From Terriglobales bacterium (GTDB lineage Bacteria > Acidobacteriota > Terriglobia > Terriglobales > Acidobacteriaceae), in the NCBI GenBank assembly GCA_035487355.1, contig DATHMF010000042.1, positions 1-41,269 on the forward strand: a stretch of 41,269 nucleotides of DNA, given 5' to 3'. How positions within the stretch are numbered: position 1 is the first letter of the stretch; the number at the start of each line of letters is the position of its first letter. Both the position numbers and the translations under genes were made by a program. Shown here piece after piece: positions 8,329 to 16,851 of the stretch. The notes below the pieces were generated by a model, which did no database searches, was not told the origin of the DNA, and worked only from the letters and a program-made list of their open reading frames with translations.

Positions 8329-9615
8329 ATGCCTATGTCACCTACCGTCATCACGCCGCCCACCAGCACCACGAGAACAAAGTCGCGTTCCGAAAAATCG
8401 GCCCCGAACCAGCGCCAAGAGATGGCCCGGGTGCGCGCTTTGACAGATCGTCTCTTCCGCCGGGTGCGCCCTGAAGCTTACTTCGACAGGCCTATCCCTG
8501 AGCGGCACCGGATTCTTTTCTACATGGGACATCTGGAAGCCTTCGACTGGAACCTCATAGGAAAAAACGGCCTCGGGTCCAACCCCATCAGTGAAGAGTT
8601 AGACAATCTGTTTGCCTTCGGGATTGATCCGCCGGTCGGCCAGCTTCCCCAGGACCAGCCCAGCGACTGGCCATCCGTCGATCATGCCCGCCAGTACGTA
8701 GAAGCGGTGCGCAAGAAACTCGACAGCGCGATGGAAGCAGCGCCCGCAGAGATGATTGATATGGCGCTCGAACACCGCCTCATGCACGCCGAAACATTTA
8801 CCTACATCCTGCACAACCTACCCTACACCCGCAAAATCTTAGAGAACGAGAGCATTGCCGGCAGCGGTCCGTCTTTAAATCAAAAAAGCCCACAACTGCA
8901 AATGATGGAAGTCAGCGCGGGAACCGTAACCCTGGGCATGAAGCACGAAGATGGCTTTGGCTGGGACAACGAGTTTGAGCAACACACGCGGGATGTATCC
9001 GCGTTTGCCATGAGCAAGCACAAAATCACCAACGGCCAGTACCTGGAGTTCGTAAAAGCCGGCGGCGAGCCGCCGCATTACTGGCTTTGTCGTAACGATC
9101 AATGGTCCTATCGCGGCATGAATGCCGAAGTACCGCTCCCGCTGGACTGGCCGGTTTATGTCACGCAGTCGCAGGCCGAGGCCTACGCGCAATGGACCAG
9201 AAAATCCCTGCCCACAGAAGAACAGTTCCATCGCGCCGCTTTTGGAATGCGGGAAGGCGAGCAAGTTTTTCCCTGGGGAAACGAACCAGCCGGTGCCCAT
9301 TTTGGGAACTTCAGCTTCCATAACGCTGATTTGGTTTCCGTTACCGCAACCCCAGCGGGAGACAGTGCATTCGGAATCTCGCAACTTATCGGTAACGGAT
9401 GGGAGTGGACACGAAGCTTGTTCAAGCCATTTCCCGGTTTCGCAGCATCCCCGTCGTATCCGGGGTATTCAGCAAACTTCTTTGATAATGATCATTTTGT
9501 TTTGAAGGGCGCGTCGTGCGCAACCGACACCCGCCTGATTCGGCCAAGCTTTCGCAATTGGTTTCGCCGGGATTATCCCTATGCCTACACAACTTTCCGA
9601 GTCGTGGAAAACTAA
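8329..9615 (+). CDS. egtB: Ergothioneine synthase EgtB (iron-dependent sulfoxide synthase)
   Basis: The product has 428 residues. EgtB uses O2 and non-heme iron to join hercynine to a thiol donor (gamma-glutamylcysteine or cysteine), the key C-S step of ergothioneine synthesis in the cytosol. The N-terminal DinB-like domain supplies the three-His iron site: H68 in YMGHLEAFDW and H149/H153 in EHRLMHAET, the family's H-x3-H-x-E motif. The C-terminal half is a formylglycine-generating-enzyme-like fold (GNGWEWTRS, LKGASCATDTRLIRPSFRN, YAYTTFRVVE). The ATG at 8329 has GAGG 5 nt upstream. egtD follows with the stop and next start one base apart, so they form an operon. The thiol donor cannot be read from the sequence; no egtA, egtC or egtE is nearby. 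SenA (selenoneine synthase) is a related alternative, but the adjacent egtD favours EgtB. Confidence 0.93.
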   Translation: MPMSPTVITPPTSTTRTKSRSEKSAPNQRQEMARVRALTDRLFRRVRPEAYFDRPIPERHRILFYMGHLEAFDWNLIGKNGLGSNPISEELDNLFAFGIDPPVGQLPQDQPSDWPSVDHARQYVEAVRKKLDSAMEAAPAEMIDMALEHRLMHAETFTYILHNLPYTRKILENESIAGSGPSLNQKSPQLQMMEVSAGTVTLGMKHEDGFGWDNEFEQHTRDVSAFAMSKHKITNGQYLEFVKAGGEPPHYWLCRNDQWSYRGMNAEVPLPLDWPVYVTQSQAEAYAQWTRKSLPTEEQFHRAAFGMREGEQVFPWGNEPAGAHFGNFSFHNADLVSVTATPAGDSAFGISQLIGNGWEWTRSLFKPFPGFAASPSYPGYSANFFDNDHFVLKGASCATDTRLIRPSFRNWFRRDYPYAYTTFRVVEN

Positions 9616-9616
9616 G

Positions 9617-10624
9617 ATGCCAGCAACCTTACTGACACCCCGAGTAGTAACAACCGAAGCCCCGTGCCTAAAAACTGCCAACGTAATTGAGCAGTTTGCC
9701 ACCGATGTTCGCGAAGGACTGCGCAAATTTCCCAAAAAGCTCTCGGCAAAGTATTTCTACGATGAGATTGGCAGCGCGCTCTTCGACGTAATTACGCTGC
9801 TACCCGAATACGGACTCACCCGCGCCGATGAGCGCCTGTTGCGCCGCAATGCCGAGACGCTCGCGCTGCGCCTGACCCCCGACCTCATCGTGGCTGAACT
9901 GGGCAGCGGAAGCGGGCGCAAGACCAAGCCAATTCTGCGAGCCATCAGCGAGCTGCAAGGTCCGCTTACTTACTACGCCATTGACGGCTCCTTGACTGCC
10001 CTAGAGCGCTGCAGCCATGAGCTTGCCGGAGTGCCAGGGGCGCAAGTTCGCACCCTGCAGTGTTTCTATGAAGAGGGCTTAGAGCGGATTGCCGAATACC
10101 GTTCCCGCGGGGAGCGCCTGCTGGTGCTCTTTCTGGGAAGCAGCATTGGCAACTTCGAGCGCGACGAGGCGGCTGCTTTTCTGGCGCAGGTCCGAAGCCA
10201 CCTTCAGCCCGGAGACGCACTGCTGCTGGGCGCTGATCTGGTGAAACCAGTGCCCCAGTTGCTCGAAGCTTATGACGATCCGCCGGGAGTCACTGCCGCG
10301 TTTAACTTGAACCTTCTGGCCCGAATCAATCGCGAGCTGGGAGCGGACTTCGATCTCAGCAACTTCAGTCATGAGGCGCGCTGGTGCGCAAGCGAGCGGC
10401 GAATCGAAATGCATCTGTGCTCGCTGGCAAGCCAGGTCGTCACCATCCCAGGCGCAGACTGCCGCGTTTCCTTCGAGCAAGGCGAGACCATATGGACCGA
10501 GTCATCGCACAAGTTCATGCCAGATGAACTGTCGCAGATGGCAGTGCACGCCGGTTTCATTTGTGAAGCGCAGTGGATTGATGAAGAGTGGCCCTTCGCT
10601 GAGAATTTGTGGGTAGTCGAGTAG
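9617..10624 (+). CDS. egtD: L-histidine N-alpha-methyltransferase EgtD
   Basis: The 335-residue product is an SAM-dependent methyltransferase of the EgtD family (Methyltransf_33), which trimethylates histidine to hercynine, the substrate of EgtB. Visible family features are SAKYFYDEIGSALFD and LLPEYGLTR, which hold the two tyrosines that contact the histidine substrate; the SAM loop AELGSGSGRKT; FLGSSIGNFERDEA; LLLGADLVK; and RRIEMHL. The usual second Tyr of LPEYY is Gly here, but the substrate-contacting first Tyr is kept. I chose the ATG at 9617, one base after the egtB stop. An in-frame ATG at 9581, inside egtB, would add 12 residues and cannot be excluded. A short copy of its 3' end appears at 22247-22273. 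Confidence 0.93.
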   Translation: MPATLLTPRVVTTEAPCLKTANVIEQFATDVREGLRKFPKKLSAKYFYDEIGSALFDVITLLPEYGLTRADERLLRRNAETLALRLTPDLIVAELGSGSGRKTKPILRAISELQGPLTYYAIDGSLTALERCSHELAGVPGAQVRTLQCFYEEGLERIAEYRSRGERLLVLFLGSSIGNFERDEAAAFLAQVRSHLQPGDALLLGADLVKPVPQLLEAYDDPPGVTAAFNLNLLARINRELGADFDLSNFSHEARWCASERRIEMHLCSLASQVVTIPGADCRVSFEQGETIWTESSHKFMPDELSQMAVHAGFICEAQWIDEEWPFAENLWVVE

Positions 10625-10815
10625 ATGATCTAGCAATCAGCGCTCAGCCAAAAACAAAAAACTCGCCGCAGACCTGTCCCGGCTTGCCGTGGATGAACGC
10701 AGATCAACGCTGATTCAGGAAACGGCAGTCGCTATCGACATTCATTCAAAGGCTAATATGTAGCGCCTATTGCTATAATCGCCGATCGTTCTACATGCGG
10801 CACGGGAGTAGGGTA
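10625..10815. other. Intergenic region with a dispersed repeat fragment
   Basis: Around 10690-10720 the stretch GAACGCAGATCAACGCTGAT, followed by TCAGGAAA, recurs with one mismatch at about 22273-22301. It is non-coding, repeat-derived sequence. Confidence 0.5.
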
Positions 10816-11192
10816 ATGAGCAGCACAAGAATCCACTGGGGACGAATTTTGCTCGGCGGGCTGCTCGCGGAACTGGCTCTCATTCTCGCGATTGTTCCTC
10901 TCGGCTTGCGTCTTGGCGAGAATTTCCTGCATTACACTGCTTCCCCCCGGATCCTTCGTCATGTGCTTTCTGGGAGCGCTCTGGGTGGGTCGACGGATCG
11001 AATCCCGTTTCATTCTGCATGGGACGTTGGTGGGAGTGGTCGCGGCGCTGATCTATGTCGTCTTGACGCGCGCAGCCCGAACCCTTCGCATACATTGTGG
11101 CCCACGCGCTGAAACTCGTGGGCGGTGCATGCGGCGGCTTCGTCGCCCAGCGGCGTCGATCACCGTCTCCGGCGCAAACCGTTCACGATTGA
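10816..11192 (+). pseudogene. Small four-helix membrane protein, broken by two frameshifts
   Basis: An ATG at 10816 with a GGGAG site upstream begins a hydrophobic protein (WGRILLGGLLAELALILAIV). The reading frame then breaks at the six-C run near 10945; one base fewer there continues cleanly into FVMCFLGALWVGRRIESRF and LVGVVAALIYVVLTRAA. A second break at the CCC near 11077 again needs one base fewer and continues into FAYIVAHALKLVGGACGGF, ending at the TGA at 11190-11192. The joined product of about 125 residues has four hydrophobic helices with a GG-x-x-A-x-RR type loop, reminiscent of small TIGR04086-like membrane proteins (tentative). Both lesions are +1 in C-runs, so they could be real decay, slippage or sequencing error. 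Confidence 0.65.
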
Positions 11193-11881
11193 TTCACTGC
11201 CTCATCATGAATTTGTCATGGCGCAGCAGAAGGCGCGATATCCGGCATCGTGATTCGCCAGCGATGATTGTGCTGGTCGATCGTAAGGCTGAGCCGATTC
11301 AACACGCGCGCCAGGTCAACGAAACCGAGCCAGTCGCGCTAGACGCCCAGCGTAAAGACGTGTACCAGGGCACGACTTTAGTCGTGCCGCTAAGCTGTTG
11401 AAAATGAACAATTCCACTCTGTCCGGGATGAGCCCCTGAGGGCTCACCCAAAGTGATGAAATGCAGCGGTTTTTCGACGTTGCCTGTTTTCAATAACTTA
11501 CGCTGACATTTCGACCGTGCCGAAGGCAGGCGCGCATCCCGCAGAGGTTGCGGAAAAACTCTGTTTTCTTGTCATTCCGACGCGTAGCGGAGGAATCCCT
11601 TTTGTGCCGAAACTTTCTGCTCTGCGTTCGTCAGAGGCACACTCTTTCTCGGTGCGGCGATGGATGTACGAACTACCGTGGAAGAGCACGGCTTTCAGCC
11701 GTGCGTTTAGTTTCTTTATGATTAGTCCTGGGCTTCAGCCCCTGAGGTTTGTCCTTTCGTCAGTTCGCGAAGCCATTTTTTGAAACAAGCTCTCGCCAAG
11801 CCCAGAGTATCCAAACGAGTCTTATCCGGTTAGACTGGTCAGTCTATTAGCGTGTTCGACGGACGCTAGCGAGTTGGCGGG
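11193..11881. repeat. Non-coding strip with REP-like palindromes
   Basis: No convincing gene is seen. The strip is a mosaic of imperfect palindromes: GGCACGAC-TTTA-GTCGTGCC near 11370-11390, GAGCCCCTGAGGGCTC near 11429-11445, GCACGGCT-TTC-AGCCGTGC near 11687-11705 and GGGCTTCAGCCCC near 11730-11742. It also holds a GTCATTCCGACGCGTAGCGG segment near 11573 of a type I recall as dispersed in many genomes. The hairpins share a 'GCACG(A/G)CT-loop-AG(C/T)CGTGC' design and look like REP elements. Confidence 0.65.
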
Positions 11882-12322
11882 GTGCGAGTGACGGAGAGCG
11901 ATATTCGCAGAATCGAAGAGACTCTCGGAGTCGTATTGCCGAGTGACTACAGGCAATTCCTATTGTCAGATGCGGACGAGGCGCAACGTATTGTCAGAGA
12001 GCTACCGTTCCGCGCGCCCTTGTGGGTCAACGCTGACGAGATTATTTGCGAGAACCAACTGGCGCGCGAGACGTCGGATGTCATGACGATCGGGGAGAGC
12101 GAAGCCGACGAGATCCCGTGGCCTGACCGATACGTCGTGGTCGGGACGAATGGCGGCGGGGATTACTGGTTTGTTCATGCTGATGGCGGCGAGCGCGGGC
12201 TCTGGTTCTGGCAGCACGAGAGTCACAGCGTCACCCAAAACAACCCGACGTTCCGGGAGTACATGGAGGAGATCCGACGCGATGTCGAGGATCCTGAGAG
12301 GCGCCGAACGTACGGGGGATGA
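11882..12322 (+). CDS. SMI1/KNR4 (SUKH) family protein
   Basis: The 146-residue product has SUKH features: an N-terminal helix with ESDIRRIEETLGVVLPSDYRQFLL, a core strand stretch YVVVGTNGGGDYWFVH, and a late acidic helical segment (FREYMEEIRRDVED). SUKH proteins often act as immunity proteins against secreted nuclease or deaminase toxins, but many stand alone with other roles. No toxin gene is adjacent, and the gene lies in a repeat-rich strip, so it may be an orphan or recently acquired gene. The start is GTG at 11882 after a GGCGGGG stretch; a GTG two codons later is possible. The stop overlaps a TGAGAC-GTT-GTCTCA palindrome. Confidence 0.8.
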   Translation: MRVTESDIRRIEETLGVVLPSDYRQFLLSDADEAQRIVRELPFRAPLWVNADEIICENQLARETSDVMTIGESEADEIPWPDRYVVVGTNGGGDYWFVHADGGERGLWFWQHESHSVTQNNPTFREYMEEIRRDVEDPERRRTYGG

Positions 12323-12334
12323 GACGTTGTCTCA
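12320..12334. terminator. Short palindrome at the end of the SUKH gene
   Basis: TGAGAC-GTT-GTCTCA is a perfect 6-bp inverted repeat that begins on the TGA stop. It could be part of a terminator or of the neighbouring repeat element. There is no T-run. Confidence 0.3.
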
Positions 12335-12346
12335 CGGCCCGGGTAG

Positions 12347-12448
12347 CCCACCCTTTCGCGCATTTTGGGAGTGTAAAGGATGTCCCGAGACGTTTTGTAA
12401 AGGATGTCATGAGACTGGACAACGTGGCGCATTTCGCGAAGGGTGGGG
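12347..12448. mobile_element. Possible IS-end remnant inside an inverted repeat
   Basis: The outer arms CCCACCCTTTCGCG (12347-12360) and CGCGAAGGGTGGGG (12435-12448) are near-perfect inverted repeats. Between them TGTAAAGGATGTC is repeated directly at 12372 and 12396, each followed by two variable bases and GAGAC. Tandem short repeats of this kind resemble the multiple terminal repeats of IS21-like elements. No transposase remains here, so the assignment is tentative. Confidence 0.45.
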
Positions 12449-12499
12449 GGTCGTCTTGGCAGTGGAAAATCCACGGCGCATTAATATAAAGTTCTGACC

Positions 12500-12651
12500 A
12501 TGCCCTGGGGACTGAAACGCTTCCGGCAATCCCGCCGCTTCATTTCATCACCTTCAGTTGCTATCACCGAAAGGTCAGCCTCCAAAGTTGCCAGAATTTC
12601 CTACAGGGCGCAGTCGGTAACGCCAAACACCGCCTTTGTACATTTTTGTAA
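12500..12651 (+). pseudogene. Remnant of a REP-associated tyrosine transposase (RAYT)
   Basis: An ATG at 12500 opens MPWGLKRFRQSRR. A one-base deletion near 12539 shifts the frame, after which HFITFSCYHRK is read, followed by a short divergent tail and a TAA at 12649-12651. The combination of a basic 'GLKRF' opening and 'F-I/V-TFSCYHR' is the N-terminus of IS200-like HUH transposases of the RAYT group. The catalytic HUH and Tyr motifs, which lie further downstream in intact genes, are gone. It lies next to REP-like palindromes, the elements that RAYTs are known to act on. Confidence 0.6.
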
Positions 12652-12722
12652 AGCGTAGGCAAGAATCTCCTGAAGTTCCGTTCTGAAAACAGCACAGGGT
12701 TCTGGTCAAACCATTGCAGGTT

Positions 12723-14291
12723 TCAAGCATCCATCTGGATGTCACTACGCGCCCGGCTTACACACGGGAGTATGTAGCCCTGCGCTTTGAGCTCTGTCCC
12801 CAATCCGTCTTCTCGCTCCATGTGAACCTCCCCTGCCAATAATCTGGTTGCACATGTTCCGCATTGGCCTTGGCGGCAACCGTAAGGCACGTTCACCCCG
12901 TTCATTTCAGCGATTTCCAGGATGGTTCTCGTCCCCGAGCTGGGGCACGTCTTGTTTGAGCGAACAAAATCAATCTGGAGAAGGTCGGTTTGCATAATCT
13001 GCCGGGCGCTGCCAAAGCTCTCTTGCTTTATGTTCGCCGGGTCTACTGCCAGCGATTGGAGAATCTTTCGGGCATTTTCCATAAATGGCGGGGGACCACA
13101 AAGAAAGAAAGTAGCGGTTGCGATGTTCTCAACATTGCTTTCGATCACCTGCCGATTTAAATGTCCGCTGAGTCCCTTCCAATGAGAATCGGGTTGTGAC
13201 AAGACCAGGATGTAGCGAAATTTCTTCAGGCTCCCCTGAAGTTCCATCAGTTCCGTTTTGAAGAAGACATCATCCTGGGTGCGGACACAATAAATGAATG
13301 TAACTTCCACCGGCAGGCAAAGATCGTCAATATAACGCAGCATTGCCATCATAGGAGTCATACCACTGCCGCCGGCGATCAGCACGATACGCTTATGTTT
13401 TTCCGCATCGAAACAAAATTGACCATAGGGACCGCGCGCCGTGACCACAAGTCCAGGATGTGCACGATCATTGAGAAATATCGAGACGCAACCATTTGGC
13501 ATCCGCTTGGGCGTAATCTCGACGTATCCGGTTTGTGTAGGAGATGAACAGATGGAGTAGGAGCGAGCTACTCGCTTGCCGTCAATCATCCATTCGAAAG
13601 TCAGGAACTGGCCTGCGCGGGCCGACCACCTCATATTTTGCGGAACGATGAAGCGCAGGGTCTTGGAGTCATGGGTTTGCCGCTGGATTCGTGACAGGAT
13701 AAGCGGAAAGCCCTTCGGCTCGTGATCGGCAATGGCCTGGGCCGGACCATCGGCGTGCTCGTGTTCAATGGGATGAACCACAGTTTGATGAAGGGTGGCG
13801 TTTCCAGGTTCTCTCAGCAACAACACCCCAAATAACGCAAAAATAAAAATGAGAACAATGGCGGAAGTTACAGGTGAGACCGGCCGCTCGGTTGCTGAGC
13901 GAAGCACATGCCAGACGATATTCAACGTTACCAACGTAAAAGAAATTGCGAAAATCGCGATGCCGAGGGCATGAAGAACGCCGTGCAGGCCCTTTTGGTG
14001 GCGTGCGACAAGGATTTTCATAACCAGCAGAGGAATCAACAGAAGAGCCAGCACCATATGCACGGTAATGCGCGGAGGCAGCTCGTCCACAGCGCCTTTA
14101 ATTCTCAAGATCATGTAATAGAGCATGACGGAGTAAATCGCGATGAAGAGATATCCGGCGATACGATGGGCCAGAACCAACAGCCGGCGATTTGATTTGG
14201 AACTGCCACGAGTTCCAAGCATGAGCCAGGTATTGAATCCGCCCAGGAGCACGAAAAGAGAGCTCAAGGCGACACTCAGAGATGTATGCAT
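12723..14291 (-). CDS. Membrane heme-type protein fused to FAD/NAD reductase and 2Fe-2S ferredoxin
   Basis: The product has 522 residues. The N-terminal third has four or five membrane helices with histidines in cytochrome b561-like positions (LAHRIAGYLF, ITVHMVLALLL, ARHQKGLHGVLHALG), so it may bind two heme b groups. It is followed by a ferredoxin-NADP-reductase-like module: FAD motif VARSYSICSSP, NAD loop IAGGSGMTPMMAML, and terminal FLCGPPPFMENARK. The C-terminus is a plant-type 2Fe-2S domain with cysteines in YGCRQGQCGTCATRLL and a fourth in ILPCVSRA. It should move electrons between NAD(P)H, flavin, the cluster and membrane heme. The gene follows the type III PKS gene by 46 bases on the same strand, so its likely job is redox tailoring of the polyketide or delivery of electrons to a partner. 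Partner unknown. Confidence 0.87.
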   Translation of the reverse strand: MHTSLSVALSSLFVLLGGFNTWLMLGTRGSSKSNRRLLVLAHRIAGYLFIAIYSVMLYYMILRIKGAVDELPPRITVHMVLALLLIPLLVMKILVARHQKGLHGVLHALGIAIFAISFTLVTLNIVWHVLRSATERPVSPVTSAIVLIFIFALFGVLLLREPGNATLHQTVVHPIEHEHADGPAQAIADHEPKGFPLILSRIQRQTHDSKTLRFIVPQNMRWSARAGQFLTFEWMIDGKRVARSYSICSSPTQTGYVEITPKRMPNGCVSIFLNDRAHPGLVVTARGPYGQFCFDAEKHKRIVLIAGGSGMTPMMAMLRYIDDLCLPVEVTFIYCVRTQDDVFFKTELMELQGSLKKFRYILVLSQPDSHWKGLSGHLNRQVIESNVENIATATFFLCGPPPFMENARKILQSLAVDPANIKQESFGSARQIMQTDLLQIDFVRSNKTCPSSGTRTILEIAEMNGVNVPYGCRQGQCGTCATRLLAGEVHMEREDGLGTELKAQGYILPCVSRARSDIQMDA

Positions 14292-14337
14292 TGGGAGTCT
14301 GACCTCACGAGAGATGCCGGCAGCGTAGAGGATGCTT

Positions 14338-15387
14338 TCACCAGCGAATCAGAACCAGTTCCGAACAGAAACCGGGCCCCATGGCGGCAAGCAGACCGTA
14401 ACTTCCCGATTTAGGACGTTTGCTTGTCATAAAGTTTTCCAGCACCAACAACACCGAGGCAGAAGAAAGGTTTCCGGCCTTCCGCAGGCAATTCCATGAG
14501 ACGTCAAGCGCTCCCTTGGGAAGTTTTAGGGCCGACTCAGTGGCTTCGAGCACTTTAGGTCCTCCCGTGTGCATGATCCATGTTTTGATGTCGCATCTGC
14601 ACAAGCCTTGTGCGCCCAGGAACTCATCCACGTCTTTGCCCAAATGTTCGAGGATTATCTTGGGAACATCCGGGGAGAGCACAATGCGGAAGCCGTTTTC
14701 GGAAATGTCCCAACCCATCAACTCCTCGGAGTTTGGGTAAAAGATGGAACGAGTTGCAAGAATTTCGGGGCCAGAGTGACTCATGTTTCGGCCGCAAACA
14801 ACCACAGCCGCCGCCCCGTCACCAAAGAGCATCGACGAGATCACGTTTGCGGCCGAAACATCAGCCCGTTGCCAGGTCAGTGAACATAATTCCACCGAAA
14901 GCAGGACCGCGGCTTCATCGGGGTGGGCTTTTACATAATCGGCAGCACGCGCAATCCCGGCTGCCCCGCCGACGCAGCCCAGCCCGAAGATAGGAACGCG
15001 CTTGATGTTGGCAGAAAGCCCCATGCGATTGATGAGACGCGCGTCTACGGATGGACTTGCAATTCCCGTAACCGAGACAAAGAAAAATGCGCCCAGTTGA
15101 TCTTTGGAAACACCCGCCGCAGCCAGGGCTTTGCCGATGGCCGCTTCGCCGAGATATTGGGCAACCTGTAACCAGGTGGTATTTCTCTCGCCCCAGGTGT
15201 AACCCCGCTTGTAATCCTCCAAGGGGAGCGATAAGGCGCGCCCTTGAACGCCCGCTCGGGGATACAAGCGGTCAAGCACTTGTGGGTTGCTGAGTTCGCC
15301 CGCCCATTGTGCCTTGAGAGCGTCGGTGATTTCCGCCTGCGAATAATAGTGCTGTGGAAGCGCGCTTGCGACGCTGACAATTCTCAT
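14338..15387 (-). CDS. Type III polyketide synthase (chalcone-synthase-like)
   Basis: The 349-residue product is of normal family length and has the complete Cys-His-Asn triad: C138 in FGLGCVGGAAG, H273 in WIMHTGGPKVLE and N306 in RKAGNLSSAS. The GDGAAAVVV and GMGPGF-like (AAMGPGFCSELV) motifs are present. Bacterial relatives condense an acyl starter with malonyl-CoA to give alkylpyrones, alkylresorcinols or similar lipids; the exact product cannot be read from sequence. The gene is followed by the membrane redox fusion at 12723-14291. It starts at the ATG at 15387. In many bacteria the partner gene is an isoprenylcysteine-type methyltransferase, which is absent here. Confidence 0.93.
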   Translation of the reverse strand: MRIVSVASALPQHYYSQAEITDALKAQWAGELSNPQVLDRLYPRAGVQGRALSLPLEDYKRGYTWGERNTTWLQVAQYLGEAAIGKALAAAGVSKDQLGAFFFVSVTGIASPSVDARLINRMGLSANIKRVPIFGLGCVGGAAGIARAADYVKAHPDEAAVLLSVELCSLTWQRADVSAANVISSMLFGDGAAAVVVCGRNMSHSGPEILATRSIFYPNSEELMGWDISENGFRIVLSPDVPKIILEHLGKDVDEFLGAQGLCRCDIKTWIMHTGGPKVLEATESALKLPKGALDVSWNCLRKAGNLSSASVLLVLENFMTSKRPKSGSYGLLAAMGPGFCSELVLIRW

Positions 15388-15611
15388 ATCGATAGCTGGA
15401 AAGAGGCCTTTATGGTTCCCATGCCCGCCCCATTTTGCTTCGCTCCTATTTGTTATTTGCCGCCGTTGACTCCCGGGCCTGGCATCGGGGAACTAATTGA
15501 AATGCTTGCCACTCCAACGCTCCGAACCAGTTGCCCCCTCAGAACTCATTGAGTTCGCCAGCAATTCCTGGTTCGGAACATTAGCGTGGATTACAGTCGT
15601 GGTTATGCCGC

Positions 15612-16727
15612 TCACAACTCGCGCTTTGCGTGATCTGCATCGTGGGCCAGCTCGAACAGCAGTTGCAGGAAATGTTTGGGCTGGCCGATAAAAAGTCCGT
15701 CATCCATAAAGCTCTGGATCGTAGCCGCCGCACCCCCCTGTTGGTCAGAAATAGGGCGAATGACAGCGCACAGAGGTAGATCGTCGTCCAGGAATTCGCA
15801 GGGCTCAGGCATGATCAAATTGGCCTTCAACACCGGGTCGGTGCTGTTGGCTAGATCCGGGAACGATAGGCTGCCGTCGGTCAAAACCGGGGCATTGCCT
15901 GCCTTGTCATGCCAAACCTGAAAGTGCATGATCTCTGATCCGCCAATGCTTAGCAGGATCCTTAGAACTTCCAGACTGCTGACTTTCTGGGCAAGAGCGG
16001 CGTAAAGACTGGTGCCACCTTGCTCAATGAATCCAAAATGGAACCCCGCCGTGTTGGCAATCGCCTGCAGATGGTTCGAAACCCCGTTTGGGCTGTTGGG
16101 GTCGGGTTGAAGATCATCATCTTTCAGGGGAATTGCCGGGTGCTGTCCAATATTCAAGCTCGGGACTGCTTGAGCGAACTTCGCGCCCAAATCAGGGTTG
16201 GTCCTGCCGCGGTACCGGGTCCACCACCTGGTATCCACACTGAGCTGTTTCAGATTGGTAAGCCGCCCGGTTTGCGGGACAGTCGAGACTTGGCTTGGCT
16301 CTAAGTTGCTGAACCCCGCGAGGCTGACTTCCTGCTGGCCTTTGGATTTCAGATATGCGTTCAGGAAAGCTGCGTGGCTGAATTCATCTTCGGTGTTGTC
16401 GTTGACATATTGAGGCATGTCGCCATCGAGAACCTGCAGCGCCGTGAGGTACAACTGGCTCTTGCTGCCGGTCGCATTGACTCCTCCAAGTTCGTTGTAT
16501 TGTTGCCACAAGTCGCTCTCGATCAGCTCTGCTGCCGCCAGGAACGTTAAGATTGCAATGTCTCCTCTTGTGAGAACGTCATCACCGTCACCCCTCTCCC
16601 GGGCGAAGGCGGATATCCCGTTGGTCAACAACCCTGCGCCCACGGTTACTCCCGCGGCCACGGCTCCTTGTTTCAGGAACGAGCGGCGGTTCGACTCATT
16701 CTTAAGCACACTCTCAGATTGCTTCAT
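15612..16727 (-). CDS. Tat-exported ferritin-like domain protein
   Basis: The 371-residue product begins with a twin-arginine signal (NRRSFLKQGAVAAGVTVGAG). The mature part is a ferritin-like four-helix fold (Ferritin_2 type): AILTFLAAAELIESDLWQQY, DGDMPQYVNDNTEDEFSHAA and an EIMHFQVWHD stretch supply Glu/His residues suited to a di-metal site. A late loop contains the acidic DDD and Cys residues. I prefer the ATG at 16727, preceded by AAGGAG, over the upstream TTG at 16751. It lies downstream of the haloperoxidase-like gene and of tatA on the same strand, so all may act in the envelope. Members of this family are often hypothetical; metal binding is an inference. Confidence 0.85.
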   Translation of the reverse strand: MKQSESVLKNESNRRSFLKQGAVAAGVTVGAGLLTNGISAFARERGDGDDVLTRGDIAILTFLAAAELIESDLWQQYNELGGVNATGSKSQLYLTALQVLDGDMPQYVNDNTEDEFSHAAFLNAYLKSKGQQEVSLAGFSNLEPSQVSTVPQTGRLTNLKQLSVDTRWWTRYRGRTNPDLGAKFAQAVPSLNIGQHPAIPLKDDDLQPDPNSPNGVSNHLQAIANTAGFHFGFIEQGGTSLYAALAQKVSSLEVLRILLSIGGSEIMHFQVWHDKAGNAPVLTDGSLSFPDLANSTDPVLKANLIMPEPCEFLDDDLPLCAVIRPISDQQGGAAATIQSFMDDGLFIGQPKHFLQLLFELAHDADHAKREL

Positions 16728-16851
16728 GGCTCCTTTTCCTTTCTTGTGCAAGACCAGCTATTTTTGTTTTCGACCGCGAATTCGGATCAAGAAGGGAGAT
16801 GACCATGACCTTGACTCTATCGATCGCTATGTCGGCTCACAGTTCTTACCG

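Noticed and set aside
10892..11401. 169-codon frame after the broken membrane gene
   Set aside because: Only its middle part matches the membrane protein; the start lies in the wrong frame of the first part and the end runs into palindromic repeats.
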